Positions 14,339 through 22,876 are shown, numbered from the stretch's first letter. The stretch: DNA of 25,030 nt from VRUE01 sp045805805 (GCA_045805805.1 JBJMKO010000116.1:1-25030); one strand, 5' to 3'. The notes: generated by a model from the sequence alone, not told the origin. Translations and numbers: made by a program.

Positions 14339-14408
14339 GGCTCCGGCGGGACGCCCCTACCCAGGAACTCCCGCGAAGCGGCCTGGGTAGGGGCGTCCCG
14401 CCGGAGCC
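14339..14408. repeat. Long perfect palindromic hairpin downstream of pntB
   Basis: Two perfectly complementary 27-bp arms (14339-14365 and 14382-14408) flank a 16-nt loop. It starts 14 nt past the pntB stop, in the 163-bp gap to the next gene in the same direction. It could end transcription of the pnt operon or protect its 3' end, but lacks a following T tract. The rest of the gap, 14260-14338, shows nothing I can name. Confidence 0.85.
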
Positions 14409-14422
14409 CTACCCCAAACCGC

Positions 14423-15841
14423 TTAAAGCTGTTGAATCTCTGCCGCGATATCCGCCGCCGCCTGCTTGGCATCGGCGAAAAGCATCGACGTGTTCGGTTC
14501 GTAGAAGAGGTCGTTGTCGATGCCGGCGAAGCCGGGGCTGAGCGAGCGCTTGATCACGATCACCTGCTGGGCCTGGTCGACTTCGATGATCGGCATGCCC
14601 GCGATCGGGCTGTCCGGGTCGTTCTTCGCCGCCGGGTTGGTGACGTCGTTGGCGCCGACGATGACCGCGACGTCGGTGCGCGGCATCTCCGGGTTGATCT
14701 CCTCCATCTCCTTCAGCTGCTCGTAGGGCACGTCGGCCTCGGCGAGGAGGACGTTCATGTGGCCTGGCATGCGCCCGGCGACGGGGTGGATCGCGTAGCT
14801 GACGGTGACGCCGCGCTTTTCCAGCTCGTCGCCGACCTCCTTGATCGCGTGCTGAGCCTGGGCGACGGCAAGGCCGTAGCCGGGCACGATCACGACCGAG
14901 TCGGCGTAGGCGAGCTTGATCGCAGCGTCCTGGGCGCCGATCGAGGTGTGCGGACGTTCCTCGGTGCTGCCCGCGGTACCGCCCGCGGGCGCACCGCCGA
15001 AGCCGGCGAAGAGAACGTTGGCGACCGAGCGGTTCATCGCCGTGGCCATCTCCATCGTCAGGATCGTTCCCGAGGAGCCGACCAGGGTGCCGGCGACGAT
15101 CAGGGCGACGTTGTCGAGAGCGAAGCCGGCGGCAGCGGCAGAGAGGCCCGTGAAGGCGTTGAGCAGTGAGATCACCACCGGCATGTCGGCGCCGCCGATC
15201 GGCAGTACGACGAGGTTGCCCAGCAGCCCGGCGGCGATCAGGATCGCGATGAAGACCGCCTGCGAGGGATCGCCGTTGTTGGTGGCGATGTTGACGCAGG
15301 CTGCGACGATCCCAACCAGCAGCACGACGTTGATCACCTGCTGCCCGGGCACGGCCATCGGCCGGGTCGGGATCAGATCCTGCAGCTTGGCGAAGGCGAT
15401 GTTCGAGCCCCAGAAGGAGATCGAGCCGACGACGGCGGCGAAGAGGACGGGAATCAGGGTGTCGAGCGGGATCGTCTCGCCGAGCGAGATCCCGTGGCGG
15501 ATCTCCGACCAGGCGATCAGCGCCACGGCGCCACCGCCGACGCCGTTGTAGAGCGCCACCATCTGCGGCATCTCGGTCATCTTCACCCGCACCGAGGCGA
15601 TCACGCCGACGGCGGTGCCGATCCCGAGGCCGAGCGCGATCAGCCCCCAGTTGCCGATGCCGTCGAGCAGCAGCGTGGTGACGACCGCGACCGCCATGCC
15701 GACGGCGGCGACCATGTTGCCCTGCTTGGCCGTGGTCGGGTGGGTGCCGCGCTTGACGCCGATGATGAAGAGCGAGAAGGCGACGATGTAGAGCGCGGTG
15801 GCGGCGTCGCCGCCGGGCTGGAGAACGGCGAGCGGATTCAT
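14423..15841 (-). CDS. pntB: NAD(P)+ transhydrogenase (Re/Si-specific) subunit beta
   Basis: The protein is 472 residues, normal for PntB. The N-terminal two thirds hold about eight to nine transmembrane helices (domain II). The C-terminal domain III binds NADP(H): the motif VPGYGLAVAQAQHAIKEV is at about 304-321, then HPVAGRMPGHMNVLLAEADV and VIVGANDVTNPAA. PntB, with PntAA and PntAB, uses the proton gradient to drive hydride transfer from NADH to NADP+, supplying NADPH. Its ATG overlaps the pntAB stop by 4 bp (ATGA, 15838-15841). It is the last gene of the operon, followed by a large hairpin. Confidence 0.96.
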   Translation of the reverse strand: MNPLAVLQPGGDAATALYIVAFSLFIIGVKRGTHPTTAKQGNMVAAVGMAVAVVTTLLLDGIGNWGLIALGLGIGTAVGVIASVRVKMTEMPQMVALYNGVGGGAVALIAWSEIRHGISLGETIPLDTLIPVLFAAVVGSISFWGSNIAFAKLQDLIPTRPMAVPGQQVINVVLLVGIVAACVNIATNNGDPSQAVFIAILIAAGLLGNLVVLPIGGADMPVVISLLNAFTGLSAAAAGFALDNVALIVAGTLVGSSGTILTMEMATAMNRSVANVLFAGFGGAPAGGTAGSTEERPHTSIGAQDAAIKLAYADSVVIVPGYGLAVAQAQHAIKEVGDELEKRGVTVSYAIHPVAGRMPGHMNVLLAEADVPYEQLKEMEEINPEMPRTDVAVIVGANDVTNPAAKNDPDSPIAGMPIIEVDQAQQVIVIKRSLSPGFAGIDNDLFYEPNTSMLFADAKQAAADIAAEIQQL

Positions 15842-16161
15842 TTGCCGGCTCCGCCTTTGCTGTCAGCGGCGTCAGCCTTGGGCTTCGGCTTTTTGGAGAA
15901 CATGCCGAGCATCCGGTCGGTGACCATGAAGCCGCCGACGATGTTGATCGCGCCGAAGGCGATCGCAATCGTGCCGATCACGTACTCGAGCGGGTCGTTG
16001 GCATAGCCGACGACGATCAGGCCGCCGAGCATGACGATGCCGTGGATCGCGTTGGTCTGCGACATCAGCGGCGTGTGCAGGGTGGTCGGGACCTTCGAGA
16101 TCACCTCGAAGCCGACGAAGGCGGCGAGGACGAAGATCGTGATCTCGGTCATCACAGACAT
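15838..16161 (-). CDS. pntAB: NAD(P) transhydrogenase subunit alpha part 2 (membrane domain)
   Basis: The protein is 107 residues with three hydrophobic segments (about 5-22, 34-56 and 60-82). It corresponds to the membrane portion at the C-terminus of the longer PntA of enterobacteria. FVGFEVISKVPTTLHTPLMSQTNAI is split over the first loop, and the THLHTPLMS-type segment is highly characteristic of this domain. The C-terminal tail is Lys-rich and cytoplasmic. Its start lies 2 bp after the pntAA stop, with an AGAG ribosome site inside the pntAA end. The split alpha subunit is the usual arrangement in many actinobacteria and alphaproteobacteria. Confidence 0.95.
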   Translation of the reverse strand: MSVMTEITIFVLAAFVGFEVISKVPTTLHTPLMSQTNAIHGIVMLGGLIVVGYANDPLEYVIGTIAIAFGAINIVGGFMVTDRMLGMFSKKPKPKADAADSKGGAGK

Positions 16162-16163
16162 CT

Positions 16164-17282
16164 CTACTTGGCCGCCCTCTCGTTGCGGATCTCGCCGCCG
16201 TGGGTGATGCAGGCGGCGGCGACGATGTCGTCCTCGAAGTCGAGTGTCAGCTCGCCCTCCTCGGAGACCAACAGCCCGAGCAGGTTCTCCAGGTTCTTGG
16301 CGTAGAGCTGCGAGGCGGGCCTGGGCATCTCGCTGGCCAGGTTGCGCGGACCGATCACCTTGACGCCGTTCTCGACCACCGTCTGCCCCGCCTCGGTCAG
16401 CTCGCAGTTGCCACCGGTCTCGGCCGCGAGGTCGACGATCACCGAGCCGGGCTGCATGCCGCGCACCGCCTCGGCAGTGATCAGCAGCGGCGCCGGGCGC
16501 CCGGGGATCGCGGCGGTGGTGACGATCACGTCCTGCTTGGCGGCGTTCTCGCCGAGCGCGTCGCGCACCTGGGCGTTCTCCTCATCGGTGAGCGGGCGGG
16601 CGTAGCCGCCCTCGCCCTCCGCGTCGGGGATGAAGTCCAGTTCGAGCGGGCGGCCGCCGAGCGAGGCGATCTGCTCCCAGGCGGCGCGGCGGATGTCGAA
16701 GCCGGTGACGATCGCGCCGAGGCGCTTGGCGGTGGCGACCGCCTGCAGGCCGGCGACGCCGGCGCCGAGGACGAGGACCTTGGCCGGCGGGACGGTGCCC
16801 GCGGCGGTGGTCATCATGCCGAAGAAGCGGCCCGATTCGCGGGTGGCGATCAGGGTCGCGGCGTAGCCCGCCGCGGCGGCCTGAGAGGAGAGCGCGTCCA
16901 TCGCTTGGGCGCGCGTCGTGCGCGGGATCGCCTCCATCGCGAAGCTGGTGACGCCGGCGGTCGCGAGCGCCTGGTTGGTCTCGGCGGCGGTCCAAGGCGA
17001 GAGGTGGCCGATCAGGACCTGACTGGAGTTGAGGCGACCGATCTCGGCGGCGGAAGGGACGGCGACGCGAAGGACCACGTCGGCGCCCCACGTAACCTCG
17101 CCCTCGACGACTTTGGCCCCGGCCTCGCTGTACTGGGAGTCGGGATGGCCGGCGGCCTCACCGGCGCCGGACTCGACCAGCACCTCGACCTTCCCATTCG
17201 AGGCGAGGGACTTGGCGACGTCAGGGACGAGCGCGACCCGGCGCTCCCCCTCGGCGGTCTCTTTCGGCACTCCGATCTTCAT
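16164..17282 (-). CDS. pntAA: NAD(P) transhydrogenase subunit alpha part 1 (NAD-binding)
   Basis: The protein is 372 residues. The N-terminal signature MKIGVPKETAEGERRVALVP is shared with alanine dehydrogenase. The dinucleotide-binding motif VLGAGVAGLQA is at 171-181, followed by GFDIRRAAWEQ. Residues around RESGRFFGMMTTAAGTVPPA confirm PntAA and not alanine dehydrogenase, as does the following pntAB-pntB pair. This soluble domain I binds NAD(H) on the cytoplasmic face. The start is ATG 17282. The 76-bp gap from the upstream LLM gene contains CGATC-ACGC-GATCG (17306-17319) and a possible minus-strand -10, TAACCT (17303-17298), so the operon may have its own promoter. Confidence 0.95.
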   Translation of the reverse strand: MKIGVPKETAEGERRVALVPDVAKSLASNGKVEVLVESGAGEAAGHPDSQYSEAGAKVVEGEVTWGADVVLRVAVPSAAEIGRLNSSQVLIGHLSPWTAAETNQALATAGVTSFAMEAIPRTTRAQAMDALSSQAAAAGYAATLIATRESGRFFGMMTTAAGTVPPAKVLVLGAGVAGLQAVATAKRLGAIVTGFDIRRAAWEQIASLGGRPLELDFIPDAEGEGGYARPLTDEENAQVRDALGENAAKQDVIVTTAAIPGRPAPLLITAEAVRGMQPGSVIVDLAAETGGNCELTEAGQTVVENGVKVIGPRNLASEMPRPASQLYAKNLENLLGLLVSEEGELTLDFEDDIVAAACITHGGEIRNERAAK

Positions 17283-17358
17283 AGGACGCGGCGCGGAAGG
17301 TTATGCGATCACGCGATCGGGGGCGTGCGTGGTGTGCAGACCAAGGACGCAGGGAGCG

Positions 17359-18408
17359 TCATCCGACGATTAGGGCCGCGAGGCACTGCAAAGTATGGAG
17401 CTGCTCGCTCCGCTCGGCGTGGACCGGGGAGACGATCAGGCGGTCGATGCCGGCGCCGCGGAAGCGCTCGACCCGCTCCGCGACCTCGGCCTCGGTACCG
17501 ACCAGCGAGGTCGCCTCGACGACCTCGTCGGGGACAGCCTCGAAGGCGCCGGCGCGGTCGCCGTCCTGGAAGCGGCGCTGGACCTCGTCGGCAACGTCGC
17601 CGAAGCCGAAGCGGTGGGCGAGGTCGACGTAGAAGTTGGTCTTGCGGCTGCCCATGCCGCCGAAGTAGAGGACGAGGCCCGCCTTGACCACTGCCTTGGC
17701 GGCATCGAGGTCGCCGTCGATCGCGACCTGCAGCGAGGGCGAGACCTCGAGGTCGGAGCGCTGCCGGCCGCCCATGGCGAAGCCCGCCTCCAGGTGCTCG
17801 CCCCAGGTCTGCTCGAAGGCGTCGACCGAGAAGAAGATCGGGATCCAGCCGTCGGCGATCTCGGCCGCCATCTCGACCGACTTTCGCCCGATCGCGCCGA
17901 CGAAGACGGGGATGCGGGTGCGCTCCGGGTGGAAGTTGAGCTTCAGCGGCTTGCCCTCGCCGCCGGCCAGGGGCAGCTGGTAGTGCTCGCCCCGGTGGTC
18001 CACCTTGTCCTCGCGGGCAACGATCTCGCGGACGACTTCGATGTACTCGCGGGTGCGGCCCCAGGGCTTGGCGTAGGGGACGCCGTACCAGCCTTCGGAG
18101 ACCTGCGGCCCGGAGGGCCCGAAGCCGAAGAGGAAGCGGCCGCCGGAGAGCTTGTCGATCGTCGCGCCGGCCATCGCCGCGGCCGCGGGCGGGCGAGCGG
18201 GCACCTGCATGATCGCGGCGCCGAGCTTGATCGTCGTCGTCTGCCCGGCCAACCAGGCGAGCACGCTGACCACGTCGGAGCCGTAGGACTCCGCCGCCCA
18301 GACCGACTCGTAGCCGGCCGCCTCGGCGGCGTGGACCACCTCGAGGGCGTCCTCTCCGGCCGGGCCGATGCCCCAGTAGCCGAGGTTGAGTCCGAGCTTC
18401 AGTGCCAT
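17359..18408 (-). CDS. LLM-class F420-dependent oxidoreductase
   Basis: The protein is 349 residues. It opens with LKLGLNLGYWG and has AAEAAGYESVWAAESYGSDVV (28-48), IKLGAAIMQVPARPP (60-74), DKLSGGRFLFGFGPSGPQ (85-102) and EGWYGVPYAKPWGRTREYIE (104-123). All are standard landmarks of F420-dependent LLM enzymes such as the mycobacterial F420 oxidoreductases. The C-terminus has the LVGTEAEVAERVERFRGAGID segment. It is not a close copy of the enzyme at 8783. The substrate is unknown. The start is ATG 18408, with a TAGGGT box 8 nt upstream and no Shine-Dalgarno. It is divergent from the ATPase with only 27 bp between start codons, and its 3' end faces pntAA in the same direction. Confidence 0.9.
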   Translation of the reverse strand: MALKLGLNLGYWGIGPAGEDALEVVHAAEAAGYESVWAAESYGSDVVSVLAWLAGQTTTIKLGAAIMQVPARPPAAAAMAGATIDKLSGGRFLFGFGPSGPQVSEGWYGVPYAKPWGRTREYIEVVREIVAREDKVDHRGEHYQLPLAGGEGKPLKLNFHPERTRIPVFVGAIGRKSVEMAAEIADGWIPIFFSVDAFEQTWGEHLEAGFAMGGRQRSDLEVSPSLQVAIDGDLDAAKAVVKAGLVLYFGGMGSRKTNFYVDLAHRFGFGDVADEVQRRFQDGDRAGAFEAVPDEVVEATSLVGTEAEVAERVERFRGAGIDRLIVSPVHAERSEQLHTLQCLAALIVG

Positions 18409-18416
18409 CCGGGCGG

Positions 18417-18431
18417 ACCCTATTGAATAGG
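18417..18431. promoter_or_regulatory. Divergent promoter with 13-bp palindrome between LLM oxidoreductase and cation ATPase
   Basis: The two start codons are 27 bp apart. The minus strand has TAGGGT (18422-18417) 8 nt before ATG 18408. The perfect palindrome CCTATTGAATAGG (18419-18431) overlaps it. TTGAAT at 18423-18428, 7 nt before ATG 18436, could be the opposing -10. Neither gene has a ribosome site, so both are probably leaderless, and any protein bound at the dyad would affect both. Confidence 0.5.
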
Positions 18432-18435
18432 CGTC

Positions 18436-20829
18436 ATGACCGAAGCGGCAATCGAGCGAGGGCTCTCCAGCGCGACGGCCGCGAAGCGGCTGCGCGAGCT
18501 CGGGCCGCCGCCGGAGGACTCCTCGCGCTCGGTCTCCAGCATCGTCGCCGGCAACGTCTTCACCCTGTTCAACGCGATCATCGGCGCCTTCTTCGTCCTC
18601 GACCTCGGGCTAGGCCTATACGCGGACTCGCTCTTCGGCCTGATCGCCGTGATCAACTCCTACATCGGGATCCGCCAGGAGCTGAAGGCGAAGCGCACCC
18701 TCGACGAGCTGGCGGTGCTGGTCGCCCCCCACGCCAAAGTCGTCCGCGACGGCGCCGTCGTCAACCTGCTCGCCGAGGAGATCGTCCCCGGCGACACGGT
18801 CAAGGTCGAGCCGGGAGACCAGCTCGTCGCCGACGGCGAGACGCTCAGCACGCGGGGGATGACGCTCGACGAGTCGATGCTGACCGGCGAGGCCGATGGC
18901 GTTCGCAAGGGCACCGGCGACCGGATCCTCTCCGGCTCCTTCTGCATCAGCGGCTCCGGCCACTACAAGGTGGACGCGGTGCGCGAGCAGAGCTACGCCG
19001 GGCGCCTGGCCGGGGAGGCGCGCGCCTTCCGCCACCCGCCCTCGCCGCTGCAGGAAGAGGTCAACCGGGTGATCGTCGCCTGCGTCTACGCGATGGTGCC
19101 GCTGGCCGCGGCCCTGATCCTCACCCTGAAGCTGCGCAGCACCGGAATCGAAGAGGCGGCCCAGACCGCGACCGCGGGACTGGTGACGCTGATCCCCGAG
19201 GGGCTGGTGCTGCTGATGAGCGTCACCTTCGCCGTGGCCGCGGTGCGGCTGGCGCGCAAAGACACGCTGGTGCAGCAGATGAGCGCGACCGAGAGCCTCG
19301 CCGCCGTCGACACGATCTGCGTCGACAAGACCGGCACCCTGACCGACGGCGAGCTGCGACTGCTCGGGGCCGAGGTCGCCGAGGGCCTGGAGCCGGTGGC
19401 GGCGCAGGCGGCGCTGGGCCGCTTCGCGGCGAGCGCAGGCGACCGCAACCGCACCCTGGAAGCGATCGCCGAGCGCTTCCCCGGCGAGGTCGGGCGGGTG
19501 GCGGGCGAGGTGCCGTTCTCCTCGGAGTGGAAGTGGAGTGGCCTGCGGATCGGCTCGACCACCTACGTGATGGGGGCACCGGACGTGCTGAGCGCGGCCG
19601 GGGCGTTGGTGCTGCCGCCGGGGCTCGCCCGCGTGCTCGAACGGGAGACCGCGGCGGGGCGCCGCGTCGTCGCCTTCGGCGAATCGAGCGAGCCGCTGCC
19701 GGCCAGTCCCGCGGAGGGGGCCGCGCCGCAATTGGCACCGATCGCCCTGGTGGTGCTGGAGGAGACGCTGCGACCCGACGCGGCGGAGACGGTCGCGATG
19801 ATGCGCGAGGAAAGCGTCGACCTGAAGCTGATCTCGGGCGACGCGCGGGCGACGGTGACCGCGGTGGCGGCAGCGGTCGGGGTGCCGTGGGACGCCGGCA
19901 CGATCGAGGGCTCCGAGCTGCCGGATGACCCCGAGGGACTGGCCGAGGCGGCGCAACGCAACACCGTCTTCTGTCGGATCAAGCCGGAGCAGAAGCGAGA
20001 TCTGGTCGCGGCGCTGGCCGCCTCGGGTCGCTACGCGGCGATGATCGGCGACGGGGTCAATGACGTGCCGGCGCTGAAGAAGGCGCGGATGGCGGTGGCG
20101 ATGGGCTCGGGGGCGCAGGTGACCAAGGGGGTCGCCGACGTCGTCCTGCTCAAGGACGAGTTCGCGCGGCTGCCACAGGCGGTCGGCGAAGGACGCCGGA
20201 TCGCCCGCAACATCCACCGCCTCGGTCGCCTCTACATGACCAAGACGGTCTACGCCGCGACCCTGATCCTGCTCGTCGCGATCCCCGGCTTCGCCTTCCC
20301 CTTCCTGCCCAGGCATCTGACCCTGGCCGCCTTCCTGACGATCGGCATCCCCTCCTTCGTGCTCGCCCTGGCCCCTTCGGACGGTCCGCTCTACCGCGGC
20401 CGCCTGCTGCGCGCCCTGGCCGCCTTCGCGGTGCCAGCGGGCGTGGCGACCGCGCTCGGCTCGATTCTCTCCTTCTTCCTCGTCGACACCGTCTTCGGCG
20501 GCAGCCTCGAGGCCGGCCGCACCGCCGCGACGACCACCCTGATCGTGCTCGGGCTGAGCTTCGTCCTCCTGCTCGAGCGCGGTCCCGGGCGCGAGCACAT
20601 CGCGATCCAGAGCTACATGCTCGCCCTCGTCGCCGGCCTCGGCGCCCTCTTCGCCCTGATCCTCGCCGCCGCCCCGGTGCGCGACTTCTTCGAAATGGTC
20701 CTGCTCAACGCGACCCAGTGGTTCCTGGCACTGCTGTCGGCCGCATTCGGCTTGACGATCGCCAGCATTCTTTGGAGGTTGCCGCAAATAGAAACCCTGG
20801 AAGCACCCGCTTCGGAACCGTCCCGGTAG
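18436..20829 (+). CDS. ctpE: Cation-transporting P-type ATPase, CtpE-like (probable Ca2+ transporter)
   Basis: The protein is 797 residues. It has two N-terminal membrane helices and an actuator domain with LTGEAD (149-154). The M4 segment contains PEGL (254-257), a signature of the Ca2+-type P2 ATPases and of mycobacterial CtpE. The phosphorylation motif DKTGTLTDGE begins at D297. The N-domain is small, and the hinge is GDGVNDVPALKKA (about 538-550). Six C-terminal helices follow. There is no N-terminal metal-binding domain and no CPC, which rules out the copper or zinc classes. CtpE imports Ca2+ in mycobacteria, and specificity here is inferred from the PEGL motif and layout. The last four codons (EPSR) and the stop lie within the left arm of a large palindrome (20814-20927). 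Confidence 0.9.
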   Translation: MTEAAIERGLSSATAAKRLRELGPPPEDSSRSVSSIVAGNVFTLFNAIIGAFFVLDLGLGLYADSLFGLIAVINSYIGIRQELKAKRTLDELAVLVAPHAKVVRDGAVVNLLAEEIVPGDTVKVEPGDQLVADGETLSTRGMTLDESMLTGEADGVRKGTGDRILSGSFCISGSGHYKVDAVREQSYAGRLAGEARAFRHPPSPLQEEVNRVIVACVYAMVPLAAALILTLKLRSTGIEEAAQTATAGLVTLIPEGLVLLMSVTFAVAAVRLARKDTLVQQMSATESLAAVDTICVDKTGTLTDGELRLLGAEVAEGLEPVAAQAALGRFAASAGDRNRTLEAIAERFPGEVGRVAGEVPFSSEWKWSGLRIGSTTYVMGAPDVLSAAGALVLPPGLARVLERETAAGRRVVAFGESSEPLPASPAEGAAPQLAPIALVVLEETLRPDAAETVAMMREESVDLKLISGDARATVTAVAAAVGVPWDAGTIEGSELPDDPEGLAEAAQRNTVFCRIKPEQKRDLVAALAASGRYAAMIGDGVNDVPALKKARMAVAMGSGAQVTKGVADVVLLKDEFARLPQAVGEGRRIARNIHRLGRLYMTKTVYAATLILLVAIPGFAFPFLPRHLTLAAFLTIGIPSFVLALAPSDGPLYRGRLLRALAAFAVPAGVATALGSILSFFLVDTVFGGSLEAGRTAATTTLIVLGLSFVLLLERGPGREHIAIQSYMLALVAGLGALFALILAAAPVRDFFEMVLLNATQWFLALLSAAFGLTIASILWRLPQIETLEAPASEPSR

Positions 20830-20927
20830 GGGTGGAGCGTCTTGTACTTTTTCGCGAGTTTCCTTCGAGCGACAGCCCAAAAGCGATCCTCGAAAAAGTT
20901 AAGCGGAACCCCTACCGGGACGGTTCC
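20814..20927. repeat. Palindromic element family P, copy A (convergent gene junction)
   Basis: Perfect 20-bp arms (20814-20833 and 20908-20927) flank a 74-nt core. The core has an inner complementary pair, CTTTTTCG (20847-20854) and CGAAAAAG (20891-20898). The left block 20828-20854 is identical over 27 nt to 23856-23882 of copy B. The right block 20889-20913 matches 23913-23937 with one difference. The stop codons of the ATPase (20827-20829) and the thioesterase (20912-20914) both lie in the arms. It probably also ends transcription in both directions. Confidence 0.88.
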
Positions 20928-21379
20928 TGCCGCGGTGGCAACACAAACTGGGTGACGATCAGGTTGGCGGCTAGACGAGGCTCCACACCCTCACGCCGAC
21001 GCTCGATCTTGACCTCGATTACCACCGTGCTCTTGCCCGTGTGCAGGGGCGCTGCCGTGGCGACTATCTCGTCGCCCAGCAGTCCGGCCGAGAAGACGTT
21101 GAGCTTGAGCTCGATCGTGGTGAAGTTGTGTTCCTTGGGGATGTTGCGGAAGGTCGCCCAGGCGGCGACGGTGTCGCCGAGCGCGGTCCAGACGCCTCCG
21201 TGGACGTAGCCACCGGGGTGCAGGTGGCGCTTGTCGACGACGATGCGGCCGCTGGCGAAGGAGTCCTCGATCTCGATCGGCTCGATGCCGAGGTCACCGG
21301 GAAAGCTGCCGCCGATGAAGGCGCGCACGTTCTCGGGCGTGAACGGCGAGTGGTCTTCGCTGGTGGGGGTCTCGCTCAT
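20912..21379 (-). CDS. Hotdog-fold thioesterase, PaaI/acyl-CoA thioesterase-like
   Basis: The protein is 155 residues. The hotdog signature HPGGYVHGGVWTALGDTVAAWAT (about 54-76, split here over the helix) carries the HGG motif of PaaI-type 4HBT thioesterases. It is followed by FTTIELKLNVFSAGLLGDEIVATA and the IVEVKIERR-like strand pattern. These enzymes hydrolyse acyl- or aryl-CoA. The start ATG 21379 is 12 bp after the flavoprotein stop, so the gene is probably the last of the operon. Its final four codons (EPSR) and stop lie inside the right arm of palindrome P copy A. This is the same tail as the convergent ATPase, because both read the same inverted arm. Confidence 0.87.
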   Translation of the reverse strand: MSETPTSEDHSPFTPENVRAFIGGSFPGDLGIEPIEIEDSFASGRIVVDKRHLHPGGYVHGGVWTALGDTVAAWATFRNIPKEHNFTTIELKLNVFSAGLLGDEIVATAAPLHTGKSTVVIEVKIERRREGVEPRLAANLIVTQFVLPPRQEPSR

Positions 21380-21391
21380 CGCGGCGGGACC

Positions 21392-22876
21392 CTATCCGAG
21401 GGCGCCTGCGGCGACCGCCGCCGCCGCCCCGCTCAACTCGTAGGCACCGGGGTCGAGCCGCTCCGTGCGGCGCCGGTAGGTGCTCCACAGCCAGGGCCAG
21501 TTGCTCGGGTCGTTGCCGTTCTCGTCGACGTACCAGTTGGTGCAGCCGCCATGCCAGACGGTCTTCGTCAGGGCGGCGCGCAACTCGCGATCGAAGCCCT
21601 CGGCCGCGGCAGGCCTGACCTCGATCCGGCTCACCCGCGAGCGCTCCATCTCCCGCAGCGCGGCGAGCACGTGACCGATCCCGCACTCGAGCGTGTTGAC
21701 GACCGAGCCGGTGCCGCCGTTGGTGTTCGGCCCGTAGAGCAGGAACATGTTGGGGAAGCCGGGCACGCTGAGGCCGAGGTAGGCGCGTGCCACCTCGCTC
21801 CACTCCTCGGCGAGGGTGCGGCCGCCGTGCCCGGCGATCTCCATCGGGGCGACGAAGTCATGGCTGGCGAAGCCGGTGGCGAGGACGATCGCGTCGACTG
21901 GGCGCTCGGCCCCGGCCGCGTCGCGAATGCCGTCCGCGGTTACCGACTCGATCCGCTCGGTCACCAGCTCGACGTTGGGCCGGGACAGGGCCGGGTACCA
22001 GTCGTCGGTCAGCATGATCCGCTTGCAGCCGACCTCGTCGGTCGGGGTGACCTTGCGGCGCAGCTCCGGGTCGGCTATCGCCGAATCGATCTGGCGCTTG
22101 GCGATCACGCGCAGGACAGGCAGCAGCCAGGGCATGCTGGTCATCGCCGCCGCACCGAACTCCTGGAAGGCGTAGACGGAGGCACGGTCGAGGCGGCGCA
22201 GGACCGGTAGGCGCTTGAACAGCGCCCGCGCCCGGGGCGAGTACTCGAAGTCGCCCTTGGGGAAGGTCCAGCCGGGCGAGCGCTGGTAGACGTCGAGCTG
22301 GGCGACTTCGGGCTGGATCGCCGGCACGACCTGGATCGCGCTGCAGCCGGTCCCGATCACGGCGACCCGCTTGCGGGCCAGGTCGACGTCGTGGCGCCAC
22401 TCGGCAGTGTGAAAGGCCGCCCCCGCAAAGCCGTCGAGGTTGGGGATCGGCGGCACCTTCGGCACCGAGAGCTGGCCACAGGCGGTGACCAGGACATCGG
22501 CCTCGTGGGGGCCGGCGCTGGTCTCCAGGAGCCAGTGACCGCGCTCCTCGTCCCAGTGGGCGCTCTGCACCTCGGTGCCGGTGCGGACCTTCTCCAGCAC
22601 GCCGAAGCGGCGTGCAACCCCCTCCACGTAAGCCTGGATCTCCGCCTGCGGCGCGTAGCGACGCGACCAGCGATTGGGCGCGAACGAGTACTCGTAGAGG
22701 TGGGAGGGAATGTCGCAGGCGGCGCCGGGATAGGTGTTGTGATGCCAGACGCCGCCGATTCGCTCGCCCTTCTCAAAGACGGTGACGTCGTGGTAGCCCT
22801 CGCGGCTCAGCATCGCCGCGGCGCCGACGCCGCCGAAGCCGGCGCCGACCACCGCAATCGAAGGTCTCTCACTCAT
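21392..22876 (-). CDS. Flavin-containing monooxygenase, Baeyer-Villiger type
   Basis: The protein is 494 residues. The FAD-binding motif GAGFGG is at 11-16, then GGVWHHNTYPGAACDIPSHL over 41-60, typical of class B flavoproteins. The Baeyer-Villiger fingerprint FxGxxxHxxxW is present as FAGAAFHTAEW (150-160). The NADPH-binding motif is GTGCSA (175-180), and a late ATGFASHDF segment follows. BVMOs insert oxygen next to a ketone to give an ester or lactone, using NADPH and O2. The start ATG 22876 has AGGGGA ahead of it and lies 45 bp after the crotonase stop. The neighbours suggest breakdown of a ketone to an ester and acyl-CoA, but the substrate is unknown. Confidence 0.9.
   Translation of the reverse strand: MSERPSIAVVGAGFGGVGAAAMLSREGYHDVTVFEKGERIGGVWHHNTYPGAACDIPSHLYEYSFAPNRWSRRYAPQAEIQAYVEGVARRFGVLEKVRTGTEVQSAHWDEERGHWLLETSAGPHEADVLVTACGQLSVPKVPPIPNLDGFAGAAFHTAEWRHDVDLARKRVAVIGTGCSAIQVVPAIQPEVAQLDVYQRSPGWTFPKGDFEYSPRARALFKRLPVLRRLDRASVYAFQEFGAAAMTSMPWLLPVLRVIAKRQIDSAIADPELRRKVTPTDEVGCKRIMLTDDWYPALSRPNVELVTERIESVTADGIRDAAGAERPVDAIVLATGFASHDFVAPMEIAGHGGRTLAEEWSEVARAYLGLSVPGFPNMFLLYGPNTNGGTGSVVNTLECGIGHVLAALREMERSRVSRIEVRPAAAEGFDRELRAALTKTVWHGGCTNWYVDENGNDPSNWPWLWSTYRRRTERLDPGAYELSGAAAAVAAGALG

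Noticed and set aside
16200..17687. 495-codon plus-strand frame opposite pntAA and the LLM gene
   Set aside because: It crosses two well-supported minus-strand genes and its translation is low-complexity Gly/Asp/Arg-rich.
18616..20880. 754-codon open frame on the minus strand opposite the cation ATPase
   Set aside because: The plus-strand frame has all P-type ATPase motifs in order. The antisense translation is low-complexity Arg/Gly/Asp/Gln/His sequence typical of GC-driven shadow frames.
20814..20927. Classic intrinsic terminator
   Set aside because: The T run lies inside the loop region and not after a short GC stem, and the conserved core shared with copy B points to a repeat family. 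A terminating effect is possible but not shown.
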